64,000 nt of DNA from Oscillospiraceae bacterium. Lineage in GTDB: Bacteria > Bacillota > Clostridia > Oscillospirales > Ruminococcaceae. Positions 53,391 through 62,053 of the stretch are shown piece by piece. How positions within the stretch are numbered: position 1 is the stretch's first letter; each line of letters begins with the position of its first letter. The notes below the pieces were generated by a model. That model worked only from the letters and a program-made list of their open reading frames with translations. It searched no databases and was not told the origin of the DNA. The stretch spans positions 1 to 64,000 of the forward strand of contig JAFRUS010000007.1 of NCBI GenBank assembly GCA_017438745.1, read 5' to 3'. A program made the position numbers and the translations under genes.

Positions 53391-54029
53391 ATGAAGGAGA
53401 TCATTACAGGAGGAGCTCTTGCCCTCGTTTCAGCGGTGCTGTTCGCAGTGTTCAGTCCCGTTACAGAAAAGGAAAAACAGAATAAGGACGGTGTAAAGAG
53501 ATTTTTACTCGCACTGCCTGTCTATATCATTACAGATATCATTTCGGCATTCATTGCCAAAGGCGCATATGTGAGCCTGTCTGAAACGGTCAGCCTTATA
53601 CTGACGGCAAACTTTATCTTCCTTCTGGGAGTTATTGATCTTAAACACAGAAGAATACCTAATCTTTACGTGGGAGCGGCTATGATCTTCAGAACTGTTT
53701 TCATTGTCGTACAGGGCATTGCTGAATACGATCTTGCCGGCATTTTCCTTCGCTCACTTTTTGGCCTTGCAGCCGGCGGACTTATAACGGGTCTTGCCTA
53801 TGTGATATCACGAAAGGGTATAGGTTCAGGTGACGTCAAGATGTTTGCAGTCATCGGATATTTTGCAGGCGGAGTTGCCGTGATCGATATTCTCGTTTAT
53901 TCAACACTTTTCTGCTGTATATGTGGAATAGTGCTCCTCGTTACAAAAAAATGCAGTAAAAAAGATCATATACCTATGGCGCCTTTTGCCTATGCGGGTA
54001 CAATGCTCTACATAATTGCAGGAATGTGA
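53391..54029 (+). CDS. type IV prepilin peptidase (TadV/CpaA)
   Basis: 212 residues, about six to seven helices. A24 aspartic peptidase with catalytic Asp in GVIDLKHRRIPN and in GIGSGDVKMFAVIGY. It would process the Flp pilin and TadE-like proteins at the membrane. ATG with AAGGAAG. Follows copy B of the hairpin element; overlaps the shadow of the next gene by its TTG only. Confidence 0.93.
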   Translation: MKEIITGGALALVSAVLFAVFSPVTEKEKQNKDGVKRFLLALPVYIITDIISAFIAKGAYVSLSETVSLILTANFIFLLGVIDLKHRRIPNLYVGAAMIFRTVFIVVQGIAEYDLAGIFLRSLFGLAAGGLITGLAYVISRKGIGSGDVKMFAVIGYFAGGVAVIDILVYSTLFCCICGIVLLVTKKCSKKDHIPMAPFAYAGTMLYIIAGM

Positions 54030-54039
54030 GGATGACACT

Positions 54040-55218
54040 GTGAAAAAGATCGGAAACATGGTTTATCCGCTTGCGCTCGTAATGCTCATGTCACTTGCGT
54101 GGATGAATGTATGTACCTCTGGCGGAGAGGACGAAAAACTGTTTGATGAATACTTTTCAAATGCACAGATGAACGAAGAAAAGCAGGCATATATCACGGC
54201 GGCTGAATGGTATGTGAAGGCCGCTGAGATAAAGCCGGATGAGGATACTCTTCTTCTTGCAGCTGAAAATTTCAGAAAGTGCGACGAAAACGATATGTTT
54301 CTACGCTGCTGCCGCAGAGCGGCGGAATGTGAGGGATGTACCGCAAAGCCGTGGGTGCTTGCAGGCCGTTATTATCTTGACAATAACAAGGCGGCTGAGG
54401 CGGCAAAGCTCCTTTCTGAAATGCCTGAGTCGTGCAGGAACGATGAGACGGAAGACCTTATGACAGAGGCGTCCGGACGTTTTCACACATGCTACAGGAG
54501 CTTTAATGATGCCAAACCGTTTCACGGTGAATATTTTGCGGCATGTGACGGAAAGCTCTGGGGACTTGCAGATGCCGAGGGGCAGTTCTTCCTCGCACCG
54601 GAGTACGACGCAGTCGGTACCTACGATCCAGAGGCGGATCTTGTACCCGTCTGCAGCGAAGGTATCTGGAAATTCGTCAACGAATACGGTCAGACCAGAT
54701 TTGCGCTTTCAAAGGAATACACCTGGCTTGGTCCCTTCGGCGACGGACTTGCTCCCTTCTGCCGTGACGGAAAGTACGGCTACACCGATCTCGATTACAG
54801 CGAGAGCAGTGAAAGCTTTGAGTATGCCGGATCATTTTCTGACGGAGTCGCTGCAGTCAAGAAGGACGGCAGCTGGTATCTTGTAAACAGCGATCTTGTT
54901 CCTGTAACGGATGAAAAATATGATGAGATCATCCTTGACGAATACGGATTCTGCGTACACGGAGGTATTATAGAAGTTGTGAAGGCCGGAAAAAAAGTTT
55001 TCCTGGACAAAAACGGCAGCGAAGTATCTGAAAAGAATAATTTTTCATGCGGTCTCGCTCCTGTATCAGCCGGTTCCGGCGAGGGTTACGAAAACGAAAA
55101 AGGAGATATTGTTATAGACGCATATTTTGAAAAAACAACCCCGTTTTCCCCTGATGGCTGCGCACTTGTAAAGGAAGATGACGCATGGAAGGTCATTACA
55201 CTCGATATTTACAGGTAA
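54040..55218 (+). CDS. exported WG-repeat protein of the Tad operon
   Basis: 392 residues. N-terminal signal-anchor (about 5-22), a TPR-like helical stretch (about 30-145), then at least four WG-type repeats (LWGLADAEGQFFLAPEYDAVG, IWKFVNEYGQTRF, KYGYTDLD, SWYLVNSDLVPVTDEKYDEI). GTG 54040 chosen because GTGAGGA precedes it; the upstream TTG overlaps the peptidase end. WG repeats are beta modules of unknown role. Being last in the pilus operon, it may be an assembly or adhesion accessory (inference). Confidence 0.85.
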   Translation: MKKIGNMVYPLALVMLMSLAWMNVCTSGGEDEKLFDEYFSNAQMNEEKQAYITAAEWYVKAAEIKPDEDTLLLAAENFRKCDENDMFLRCCRRAAECEGCTAKPWVLAGRYYLDNNKAAEAAKLLSEMPESCRNDETEDLMTEASGRFHTCYRSFNDAKPFHGEYFAACDGKLWGLADAEGQFFLAPEYDAVGTYDPEADLVPVCSEGIWKFVNEYGQTRFALSKEYTWLGPFGDGLAPFCRDGKYGYTDLDYSESSESFEYAGSFSDGVAAVKKDGSWYLVNSDLVPVTDEKYDEIILDEYGFCVHGGIIEVVKAGKKVFLDKNGSEVSEKNNFSCGLAPVSAGSGEGYENEKGDIVIDAYFEKTTPFSPDGCALVKEDDAWKVITLDIYR

Positions 55219-55224
55219 AAGGAG

Positions 55225-55256
55225 TCCGGCTGCAACTGCAGCCGGATATTTTATAT
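55225..55256 (+). terminator. terminator of the Tad operon
   Basis: TCCGGCTGCA ac TGCAGCCGGA stem (55225-55246) followed by TATTTTA, 6 bp after the stop. Confidence 0.88.
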
Positions 55257-55266
55257 GATGAAATGT

Positions 55267-55320
55267 AACACAAATTGTGTTCAAAAAAGTATTGTAATTT
55301 GTAAGACAATATGATATTAT
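55267..55320 (+). promoter_or_regulatory. brnTA promoter with two palindromic operator candidates
   Basis: AACACAAATTGTGTT (55267-55281) is a near-perfect palindrome; ATTGT..ACAAT arms at 55291-55310 form a second. TTGTAA (55292-55297), 17 bp, TATTAT (55315-55320) overlaps the second, as expected for autoregulation by BrnA. Confidence 0.7.
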
Positions 55321-55341
55321 AGAATTGACAGGAAAAGAATA

Positions 55342-55629
55342 ATGCTATTTGAATGGGACGATGAAAAAGAAAAAATCAATATCGTCAAGCACGGTATTGA
55401 CTTTGCAGCAGCGGCGCTTGTATTCAGGGATGAAAATCGTCTGGAACTGTACGATGAAGCACATTCTGATCACGAAGACAGATACATCACAATAGGTGTT
55501 ATTGGTGATGTAACGTGTGTCGTTATGGTTGTATATACAGAGCGCGGAGAAGCTGTCAGACTGATTTCGGCAAGAAAAGCGACTAAGCAGGAAAGGAGAA
55601 TGTATTATGATTATTCGAAGGGAAATTGA
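55342..55629 (+). CDS. brnT: BrnT-type toxin
   Basis: 95 residues. BrnT ribonuclease toxin pattern: FEWDDEKEKINIVKHGIDF, DEAHSDHEDRYITIGVI, and the C-terminal VRLISARKATKQERRMYYDY, matching RelE-like BrnT. ATG with AGGAAA upstream. Followed by brnA, with which it overlaps by 23 bp. Confidence 0.92.
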   Translation: MLFEWDDEKEKINIVKHGIDFAAAALVFRDENRLELYDEAHSDHEDRYITIGVIGDVTCVVMVVYTERGEAVRLISARKATKQERRMYYDYSKGN

Positions 55630-55918
55630 TCTGAATGAACCACTGAGTGAAGAACAGAAACAGATGCTTGAAGCTTTGAAAACAAGACCTGTGTGTCCTG
55701 ATGAAGACTGCCCGGAGCTTACTGAGGAACAGATCAGTCAGTTTGCAAGGGTATCTGAACAGAGGCGTGAGGAGCGCAGGAAGCAGACAGTTACTCTCAG
55801 ACTTTCTCCTCAGGCGCTGAAAACCGCAAAATCTCTCGGCAAAGGATATACGTCTGTGCTTAGCCGGATACTTGAAAGTGCGCTGACAGATGCAGAACTG
55901 ATAAAGCATTATCTGTAA
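55607..55918 (+). CDS. brnA: BrnA-type antitoxin
   Basis: 103 residues. A linker rich in acidic and Pro residues, then a ribbon-helix-helix DNA-binding end (VTLRLSPQALKTAKSLGKGYTSVLSRILESAL). It neutralises BrnT and represses the operon. ATG with AAAGGAG inside the brnT end. Toxin first, antitoxin second is the usual BrnTA order. Confidence 0.9.
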   Translation: MIIRREIDLNEPLSEEQKQMLEALKTRPVCPDEDCPELTEEQISQFARVSEQRREERRKQTVTLRLSPQALKTAKSLGKGYTSVLSRILESALTDAELIKHYL

Positions 55919-55962
55919 GCCGGAAAAGGTAATTATAAAATACGATGAGTAAATAACATATA

Positions 55963-56000
55963 CAGGCGTCTCATGATCAGGAGATTATGAGGCGCCTGTT
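55963..56000 (+). terminator. terminator after brnTA
   Basis: CAGGCG t CTCAT / ATGAG g CGCCTG stem (55963-55974 / 55987-55998) followed by TTCT. Confidence 0.7.
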
Positions 56001-56159
56001 CTGCGTTTATTATGATTACATTTGTCACCGAAGATTATGACAGATGACATCTGTTATTCTGCATTTTTAAGGGTTATAATATAGACAAGATAAAGATCCG
56101 GATGATTAATACGCCGGATCCGGTGTTTTCGTAATTTCCCATGTGAATGAGGTGATCAT

Positions 56160-57920
56160 ATGTTTGACGATTTACTGATAATCCTGATTATCGTCTGGGC
56201 GGCACTTCCTCTTGTGCTTGTACCGGCGGTTATAATTCTTGCGACGAAGAATTCAAAACTGAAGAAAATGCTTGAAGGTTCCGGCATATCTCCTGATACA
56301 GGAAATGTTCCGAAAAAGGAACGCAAGCCGCTTAGCTTCAGTATCATACTGATTGTGGGTGTTATTTTCGTCATCGTGGCAGGTGTGGTTTTCGCCACAT
56401 CCGGATGGCGTTATATGAGCGGTATCGCCAAGACCGTTATGCTCATGTCCATGAGTGCAGTCTTTTTCACTGCATGTGCAGTTTCCGAGAAAAAGCTGAA
56501 ACTCGAAAAGACCGGTTTTGCATTTTTCCTTCTCGGCGGAATATTCCTTCCGGTATCCATCCTCGGTATCGCATTCTTCAAACTTCTCGGGCCAGGATTT
56601 TCGTTTGACGAGAATGCGTGCTACAGGGTATTCCTTGTAATGATCGCTGTAACTCTTGTAATTATGGCTTTTGCAGGACGCAGATACAAAGATTCAGTTC
56701 TTGTCCGCTATATATTCGCCACGATAACAGCTGCCGAATACATCGCCCTTACGTTTTCGATCACAGCTCTGATCTACGGCGAAAGATGCGACAATTTCCT
56801 TCTTGCAGTAATAATGCTTACCTGCGGATATCTGGTGTTCACAATACTGCCGTCTTTCAGAACATTACCTGCTCAGATGGGATTTATCGTCACCATGGGC
56901 ATGATATCCTTTGACGCATCAGAAGGAGCGCTGGCGGCAGCGGGATGTGCGCTGTTCTGCACTGTTCTCTCGATAGTTATAAACCGTAAATTATACAGCG
57001 GAACAGCTATTTTTCTGTTCCCGTTTGCGACCGGAAATTTTGTCCGTGTGCTTACAGATGGCATAGTTGATGAACGCGACTATCATATTTACATCGCAGA
57101 GGCGGCGATAACAATGGCTCTGCTTGCAGCTGTTTCATTTATCGTTACAATTCCGGCACTTAAGAAGAGCCTTCCTGATTCCGATAACAGAGAAACAATG
57201 CTTTCACGTCTCGACCTCGTAAAATTCAAATGGATCGAACGCGTGATATCTCCGTACATCTGCCTTGTTTTCCTCAATGTTTTCGCTGATAATGTTGATT
57301 CATATGAAAAGACAGGCGCTTTCCTTGCAGGAGCGGGAGCAGTGGTTTTCCTTGTACTCAAAGCATATCAGTTCCACGTAAACGGAAGAGAGGCTGACCG
57401 CAGCTTTGTACTTACTCTCGGATGCGTGACAACAGCGTTCGCACTGGCACTTGCTGAACCACCGGAACTCATCGAAAGCTTATATTACTGCGCACTGGCT
57501 GAACTTGCTGTTTTACCGATAATCTTCATCTGGAAAAAGCACAAATCAGCAGCAGGCGTGATAGCATATATCCAGACTATACTGGTACTTGCAGCCTATA
57601 TGTTCTGTACTCTTGACATGAATCGTGAGAACGCAGTTATCAACGCTGTTATCCTTATCGGAACATGCACGCTTATGGCGATAATGTCATTCATCTTCAG
57701 ATCAAAGAGATGGTTTATTCTTTCAGTCATAGCTTCACTGGTCACAGTGGCGTTTCTCACTGAAAAGATCTGGAGATTCTCATCATGGTGGATCTTCCTC
57801 CTTGCAGTAGGCCTTATCTTCATCGTCTACGCAGGCGTAAATGAATACTGCAGACAGAAAGGCCAGGAAAACCCGCTGAAATCCGGATTCAAGGCGATAA
57901 ACGACAAAGTCTGGAAATGA
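56160..57920 (+). CDS. large polytopic membrane protein of unknown function
   Basis: 586 residues with about 16 hydrophobic helices from start to end, short charged loops (LKKMLEGSGISPDTGNVPKKERK near residue 40) and a cytoplasmic C-terminal tail. DUF2157-like proteins have a similar pattern but I cannot assign it. ATG with GAGGTG. A TATAAT lies at about 56075; palindromic TGACA words upstream (56010-56055) recur at 57961-57996. Confidence 0.8.
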   Translation: MFDDLLIILIIVWAALPLVLVPAVIILATKNSKLKKMLEGSGISPDTGNVPKKERKPLSFSIILIVGVIFVIVAGVVFATSGWRYMSGIAKTVMLMSMSAVFFTACAVSEKKLKLEKTGFAFFLLGGIFLPVSILGIAFFKLLGPGFSFDENACYRVFLVMIAVTLVIMAFAGRRYKDSVLVRYIFATITAAEYIALTFSITALIYGERCDNFLLAVIMLTCGYLVFTILPSFRTLPAQMGFIVTMGMISFDASEGALAAAGCALFCTVLSIVINRKLYSGTAIFLFPFATGNFVRVLTDGIVDERDYHIYIAEAAITMALLAAVSFIVTIPALKKSLPDSDNRETMLSRLDLVKFKWIERVISPYICLVFLNVFADNVDSYEKTGAFLAGAGAVVFLVLKAYQFHVNGREADRSFVLTLGCVTTAFALALAEPPELIESLYYCALAELAVLPIIFIWKKHKSAAGVIAYIQTILVLAAYMFCTLDMNRENAVINAVILIGTCTLMAIMSFIFRSKRWFILSVIASLVTVAFLTEKIWRFSSWWIFLLAVGLIFIVYAGVNEYCRQKGQENPLKSGFKAINDKVWK

Positions 57921-58033
57921 TCAGCAGCTTTCCTCTCCATCTCCGGCGCAGCCGGAAACAGTGACAAATGTCACTCCTACATCATGACATTTGACACTTA
58001 CGTAAAATCGGACTTCTGTGATATAATACTATC

Positions 58034-58172
58034 AGAGGCTTAGAGAGATATGTAAAATAAATAAGAACAAAAGAAAAGAGAACAAAAAGATAAAAGACAT
58101 ATTGAAAATAAATATATGCAGAACAAAAATATTATAAAGGGCGGAGAACTTTATGTTCTCCGTTTTTTTCTT
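58034..58172 (+). ncRNA. candidate purine-rich small RNA
   Basis: Starts after an extended -10 (TGATATAAT, 58019-58027), has a run of about 100 nt with very few C residues and ends in a perfect terminator (CGGAGAAC / GTTCTCCG, 58142-58149 / 58155-58162, then T7). No ribosome site or open frame. The -35 is not recognisable. Flanked upstream by palindromes GTGACA..TGTCAC (57961-57974). Confidence 0.5.
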
Positions 58173-58182
58173 GAAAGACAAT

Positions 58183-58211
58183 AGTCAACAGTGAAAGAAA
58201 TACTGTTGACT
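58183..58211. promoter_or_regulatory. 10-bp inverted repeat upstream of the NarL-type two-component promoter
   Basis: AGTCAACAGT (58183-58192) and ACTGTTGACT (58202-58211), 9-bp gap, ending 26 bp before the -35. Position fits an activator site, possibly for the response regulator itself. Confidence 0.6.
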
Positions 58212-58237
58212 GGCATCTGCGAAAGATGGGTTAGGTT

Positions 58238-58266
58238 TTGACTTTCGCATCAATAACGTGTATAAT
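58238..58266 (+). promoter_or_regulatory. promoter of the NarL-type two-component operon
   Basis: TTGACT (58238-58243), 17 bp, TATAAT (58261-58266). Confidence 0.8.
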
Positions 58267-58286
58267 AGTGAATGGAGGCACCCGTA

Positions 58287-59891
58287 ATGATCAACTTTGT
58301 CTATGTACTGCTTCATGTCATTGCACTGGTTGGAATGACTACGAGTATCGTATGGCTTGCACTGCGTGCAAAAAAAGAAAAAGGCAAATATGTTTTCATG
58401 CTGTGTCAGACGCTCATCATGATCTGGACAGCCTCACAGCTGTGCGATCTTGTTGCGGAAAATGCTGAGCAGCTGTTTATAGGCTACATGATAGGAAACA
58501 TAGGTGTAAACTTTATCGGTGCAGCGTGGCTTCATTTTGCGTCGCTTTACCGTCTCGAGAAAATGCGTATGCCTGTGTGGCCGCTTTACCTTATAGGTGT
58601 GATCCATTTTACAGCGGCGGCGACCAATCCGATACACCACCACTACTATCCTGTCTTTACGATGAAGTCAGTTACGCATGACTTCCTTTTCTACAGTAAC
58701 GTATTCTATACATACTTCTGTATCCTCGCAGGTATGATAATAATCTACCGCAGATCTTTCATAGAAAAGAGATTTTCGCGCAGGCAGGCTATTCTTGTGG
58801 CTCTTTCCGTTATCGTCCCTACATGTCTGAATATTTCGTACATTGCAGGCGCGTTTCCGGATCGTTTCGATCCGACTCCGTTCGGCTTCGGCATCACGAG
58901 CATCTGCATACTGCTTGCGGTGTACAAGTACGACTTCCTTGACGTAAACTACATGACATTTCCGAAGATCTTCAGAAATGTTCCGGGTGGTATCATCGTT
59001 GCTGACGCGCTCAACAGCATAACCTACATCAACGATACTGCAAGGGAGTATCTTGGCGAGATAAATACTGCCGGAGACATCTATGCAGCGGTATCTGACG
59101 CCGATTTTTCCGAAAAAAGAAATGAGGCTTTCAGCGAGACTGAAGTGAATATCGGCACAAGAAGGCTCAATGTAAGAAGATACAACCATTTTGACGGCAA
59201 AGCAGTTATGGCGGCAGCCTATATCATAACTGATATTTCAAAATATCACGAGCTTATAGAGAAAACGAGAAAGCTCAACGCGGCCAACGAAGAGATCGCA
59301 GTTGAAAAGGAACGCAACCGTATCGCACAGGAAGTGCATGATACAGCTGGTCACACCATGACTCTGATCAACTCGGCGGCAAATATACTTAAAATAAAAT
59401 ATCCGGAACTTCCTGAGGAGGCGAAGGAATATATAAACGACATCTCCCGTGAGGCAACAGCCGGCATATCCACGCTTCGAATGGCTATAAACAACATGAA
59501 GCATCAGTCGTACACAAGTATTACTGACGGGATAAAAACACTGGCTGACAGCGTCAAGGGCGTTGAATGTGAATTATGTGTACAGGGCGAAGAAACAGAA
59601 GACTATCTTTTCTGTGCAGTGGCAGTCTGCGACTCGTGCCGTGAATCCATCACGAACAGTCTCAGATATTCCGGTGCTGACAGAATAGACATCGTTGTCA
59701 AATTCCTTGAGAGTTCACTTGAGGTATATATCTTTGACGACGGCTGCGGCTGCAGCGAGATACACGAAGGAAACGGACTTTCGGGTATCGTCAACCGAAT
59801 AAAGGAAATCGGCGGGGTAGTTTCGTTCAAGTCCAGTGAGGGCAATGGATTTACCACTGCCATAAAGATTCCACTGGGGGAGAAAATGTGA
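58287..59891 (+). CDS. sensor histidine kinase with N-terminal 7TM domain
   Basis: 534 residues. About seven helices (1-215) of the histidine-kinase 7TM type, a PAS-like stretch (about 230-330, VPGGIIVADALNSITYINDTAREYL), HisKA_3 with H351 in IAQEVHDTAGHTM, and a HATPase with CRESITNSLRYSGA and DDGCGCSEIHEGNGLSGI. ATG 58287 is preferred: GGAGG lies 8 nt upstream, whereas ATG 58272 lies inside that site. Partner of the LuxR-type regulator whose GTG overlaps its stop. Confidence 0.93.
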   Translation: MINFVYVLLHVIALVGMTTSIVWLALRAKKEKGKYVFMLCQTLIMIWTASQLCDLVAENAEQLFIGYMIGNIGVNFIGAAWLHFASLYRLEKMRMPVWPLYLIGVIHFTAAATNPIHHHYYPVFTMKSVTHDFLFYSNVFYTYFCILAGMIIIYRRSFIEKRFSRRQAILVALSVIVPTCLNISYIAGAFPDRFDPTPFGFGITSICILLAVYKYDFLDVNYMTFPKIFRNVPGGIIVADALNSITYINDTAREYLGEINTAGDIYAAVSDADFSEKRNEAFSETEVNIGTRRLNVRRYNHFDGKAVMAAAYIITDISKYHELIEKTRKLNAANEEIAVEKERNRIAQEVHDTAGHTMTLINSAANILKIKYPELPEEAKEYINDISREATAGISTLRMAINNMKHQSYTSITDGIKTLADSVKGVECELCVQGEETEDYLFCAVAVCDSCRESITNSLRYSGADRIDIVVKFLESSLEVYIFDDGCGCSEIHEGNGLSGIVNRIKEIGGVVSFKSSEGNGFTTAIKIPLGEKM

Positions 59892-60535
59892 TAAAAATTA
59901 TAATTGCTGATGACCTCAGCATGCTCAGACAGGGTATCCAGGTAGTTCTGGAAACCGACAGCGAGATAAAAGTCTGCGGCCTTGCATCCAACGGCAAGGA
60001 AGCATTTGAACTCTGTAAGGAACACAATCCGGATGTCGTTCTCATGGATATGCGTATGCCGGAATTTGACGGCGCATACGGCACACGTCTTATCAAGGAA
60101 ACATATCCGTCCACAAAGGTGCTCGTGCTTACAACATTTGACGACGACGAGACAGTTGCCGAAGCAATGAGCTGCGGCGCAGACGGATACATCCTTAAGG
60201 AAATGGAAAGTGAGAAGATAATCCAGGCCGTAAAGGCAGTAAGCAGCGGTATCAATGTTTTCGGCCCGAATGTCTACACCGGTATCCAGAAGAAGATAAC
60301 GGAAAGTCCAAAGCCGGAACAGAACACCGAAAACGAAGCACTTGCTGAACTTTCACCGCGCGAACGCGAGATAATGGTCCTCATCGCCGAAGGCCTCGAC
60401 AACAAAAACATCGCCGCAAAGCTGTTCTTAGCCGAAGGCACAGTAAGAAACAACATTTCACGCATGCTCGACAAACTCGGCCTCAAAGACCGCACACAGA
60501 TAGCCGTGTATGCGGTAAAGAACAATATCATATAA
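59888..60535 (+). CDS. NarL/LuxR-family response regulator
   Basis: 215 residues. Receiver with D8-D9 and phosphoacceptor D54 (VLMDMRMPEFDG), T in LTTFDDD, K in YILKEM; C-terminal LuxR HTH (LSPREREIMVLIAEGLDNKNIAAKLFLAEGTVRNNISRMLDKLGLKDRTQIAVYA). GTG start overlaps the kinase stop (GTGA). A perfect palindromic terminator follows at once. Confidence 0.96.
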   Translation: MIKIIIADDLSMLRQGIQVVLETDSEIKVCGLASNGKEAFELCKEHNPDVVLMDMRMPEFDGAYGTRLIKETYPSTKVLVLTTFDDDETVAEAMSCGADGYILKEMESEKIIQAVKAVSSGINVFGPNVYTGIQKKITESPKPEQNTENEALAELSPREREIMVLIAEGLDNKNIAAKLFLAEGTVRNNISRMLDKLGLKDRTQIAVYAVKNNII

Positions 60536-60541
60536 AAATTC

Positions 60542-60573
60542 AAAGGTCATCTCCGCGGAGATGACCTTTTTGC
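60542..60573 (+). terminator. palindromic terminator
   Basis: AAAGGTCATCTCC with its complement (60542-60569), no free loop beyond the centre, then TTTTT. Perfect 28-bp palindrome. Confidence 0.9.
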
Positions 60574-60680
60574 AAGTACGTGCAAAAAAAATCTGATTAC
60601 AGCTATTTATTCGTAAATGTATATATAGTATTTGCGCCGGAAATGTGGTATAATAACTATATCTGCGGAAAAATCCGCAA

Positions 60681-60790
60681 AGGAGGCGCTGATTTATGAA
60701 TAAATCAGCGTGGGGAGCGGGGCGGAGCCACGCTGTCTCTCCACCCGGCAATCCGGCGAAGCCGGATTGCCGACCAGATCAGTGTTTCCT
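60681..60790 (+). repeat. multi-hairpin intergenic element, copy C (complete)
   Basis: Left end AGGAGGCGCTGATTT and right end ATCAGTGTTTCCT are inverted repeats; inside are hairpin 1 (CTGATTTAT..ATAAATCAG), hairpin 2 (GGGGCGGAGCC) and hairpin 3 (GGCAATCCGG cgaa CCGGATTGCC). The best-preserved full copy, between the response regulator and the cysteine desulfurase genes. A TATAAT at 60649 just upstream may be the promoter of the desulfurase. Confidence 0.85.
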
Positions 60791-60825
60791 CGATATGAAT
60801 ACATTAAAAGGGTGAATTTTGATCC

Positions 60826-61950
60826 ATGATATATTTTGATAACGCTGCAACCACAAAGCCGGCAAAGAGCGTTGCTGAAACGGTTTATAAGTGCCTTGAG
60901 GATAACTTTGGAAATCCGTCATCGCTGCATGCGCTGGGACTGAAGGCAGAACAGGCTATGTCCGCTTCACGAAAAGCTGTTGCAGATGCTCTCGGAGTTC
61001 CGGCTGAAATGGTATATTTCACATCCGGCGCGACTGAAAGCAGCAATCTGGCAGTTCGTGGTGCTGCCGGAACATACGGCAGGAGAAAGAAGAAAGTCAT
61101 AACCACAACGGTGGAACACTCTTCTGTAAAGGAAGCATTTAACCGCCTTGAAGATGAAGGCTTCGAGGTAGTAAGGATAAGCCCGCGTGACGGAGCGTTT
61201 GATCCTGCAGACTTTATCAGAGCTGCAGACGAAAACACCTGCCTTATAAGCATGATGCTTGTGAATAACGAGACCGGTACGATACTTCCTGTAAAGAAAG
61301 TCTTCACAGAAATAAAGCGCAGATTCCCTGATATCATCACTCACTGTGACGCAGTTCAGGCATTTATGAAGATACCGGTAAAAGCTAATGATCTTAAGGC
61401 AGATCTCATTTCAATGAGTGCCCACAAGATCTACGGCCCGAAGGGTGTCGGTGCTCTCTATGTAAAGAAAGGCGTCAGACTTTTAAAACAGAACCTCGGC
61501 GGCAAGCAGGAGAACAATATGCGCGGCGGTACGGAAGCAGTTCCGCTTATCGCAGGTTTCGGTGAGGCAGTCATTCAGCTCAAGGATAATTTTGCCGAGC
61601 GAACAGAAAAGCTTGAGACTCTCAGAAAATATTTTACTGAAAAGATCCGTGCGATGGACGGCGTAGTACTCAACTCCCGTGAAGATGCTGTACCATATAT
61701 AGTAAACATTTCGGTGAAAGGCATCCGTTCCGAGATAATCCTTCATTTCATGGAGGAAAAGGAAATCTACATTTCCAGTGGATCTGCCTGCTCGAAGGGA
61801 GCAAAGAGCGGAGTACTCGGTGAATTCGGCATCCGTCCGGAACTCGAAGACAGCGCACTCCGAATCAGTTTCAGCCATGAAAATACAACTGAAGAGATAG
61901 ATGAATTCATAAACGCACTTGAAGAAGCGCAGAAACGTCTGAAAAGATAA
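60826..61950 (+). CDS. cysteine desulfurase (NifS/IscS type)
   Basis: 374 residues. PLP enzyme that takes sulfur from cysteine. NAATTKP N-terminus, PLP Lys K201 in SMSAHKIYGPKGVGALY, catalytic Cys C322 in SSGSACSKGAKS; the flexible loop with an 8-residue extension and lack of a C-terminal Cys resembles the NifZ type that feeds ThiI. Next to thiI, so it likely supplies persulfide for tRNA 4-thiouridine. ATG start; the ribosome site GGGTGA is weak. Confidence 0.94.
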   Translation: MIYFDNAATTKPAKSVAETVYKCLEDNFGNPSSLHALGLKAEQAMSASRKAVADALGVPAEMVYFTSGATESSNLAVRGAAGTYGRRKKKVITTTVEHSSVKEAFNRLEDEGFEVVRISPRDGAFDPADFIRAADENTCLISMMLVNNETGTILPVKKVFTEIKRRFPDIITHCDAVQAFMKIPVKANDLKADLISMSAHKIYGPKGVGALYVKKGVRLLKQNLGGKQENNMRGGTEAVPLIAGFGEAVIQLKDNFAERTEKLETLRKYFTEKIRAMDGVVLNSREDAVPYIVNISVKGIRSEIILHFMEEKEIYISSGSACSKGAKSGVLGEFGIRPELEDSALRISFSHENTTEEIDEFINALEEAQKRLKR

Positions 61951-62053
61951 AATACCAGAGTTTTGAAAAGTCATTTAAAGCCACTGTAAAGACCGGCGAT
62001 GACAGGACGAAGTCGTTTAAGAGAAGTATATACATTATAAAGGAGTATTCCGG

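Noticed and set aside
60681..60790. Insertion sequence
   Set aside because: The element is about 110 bp with inverted ends but has no transposase frame; kept as a non-autonomous repeat.
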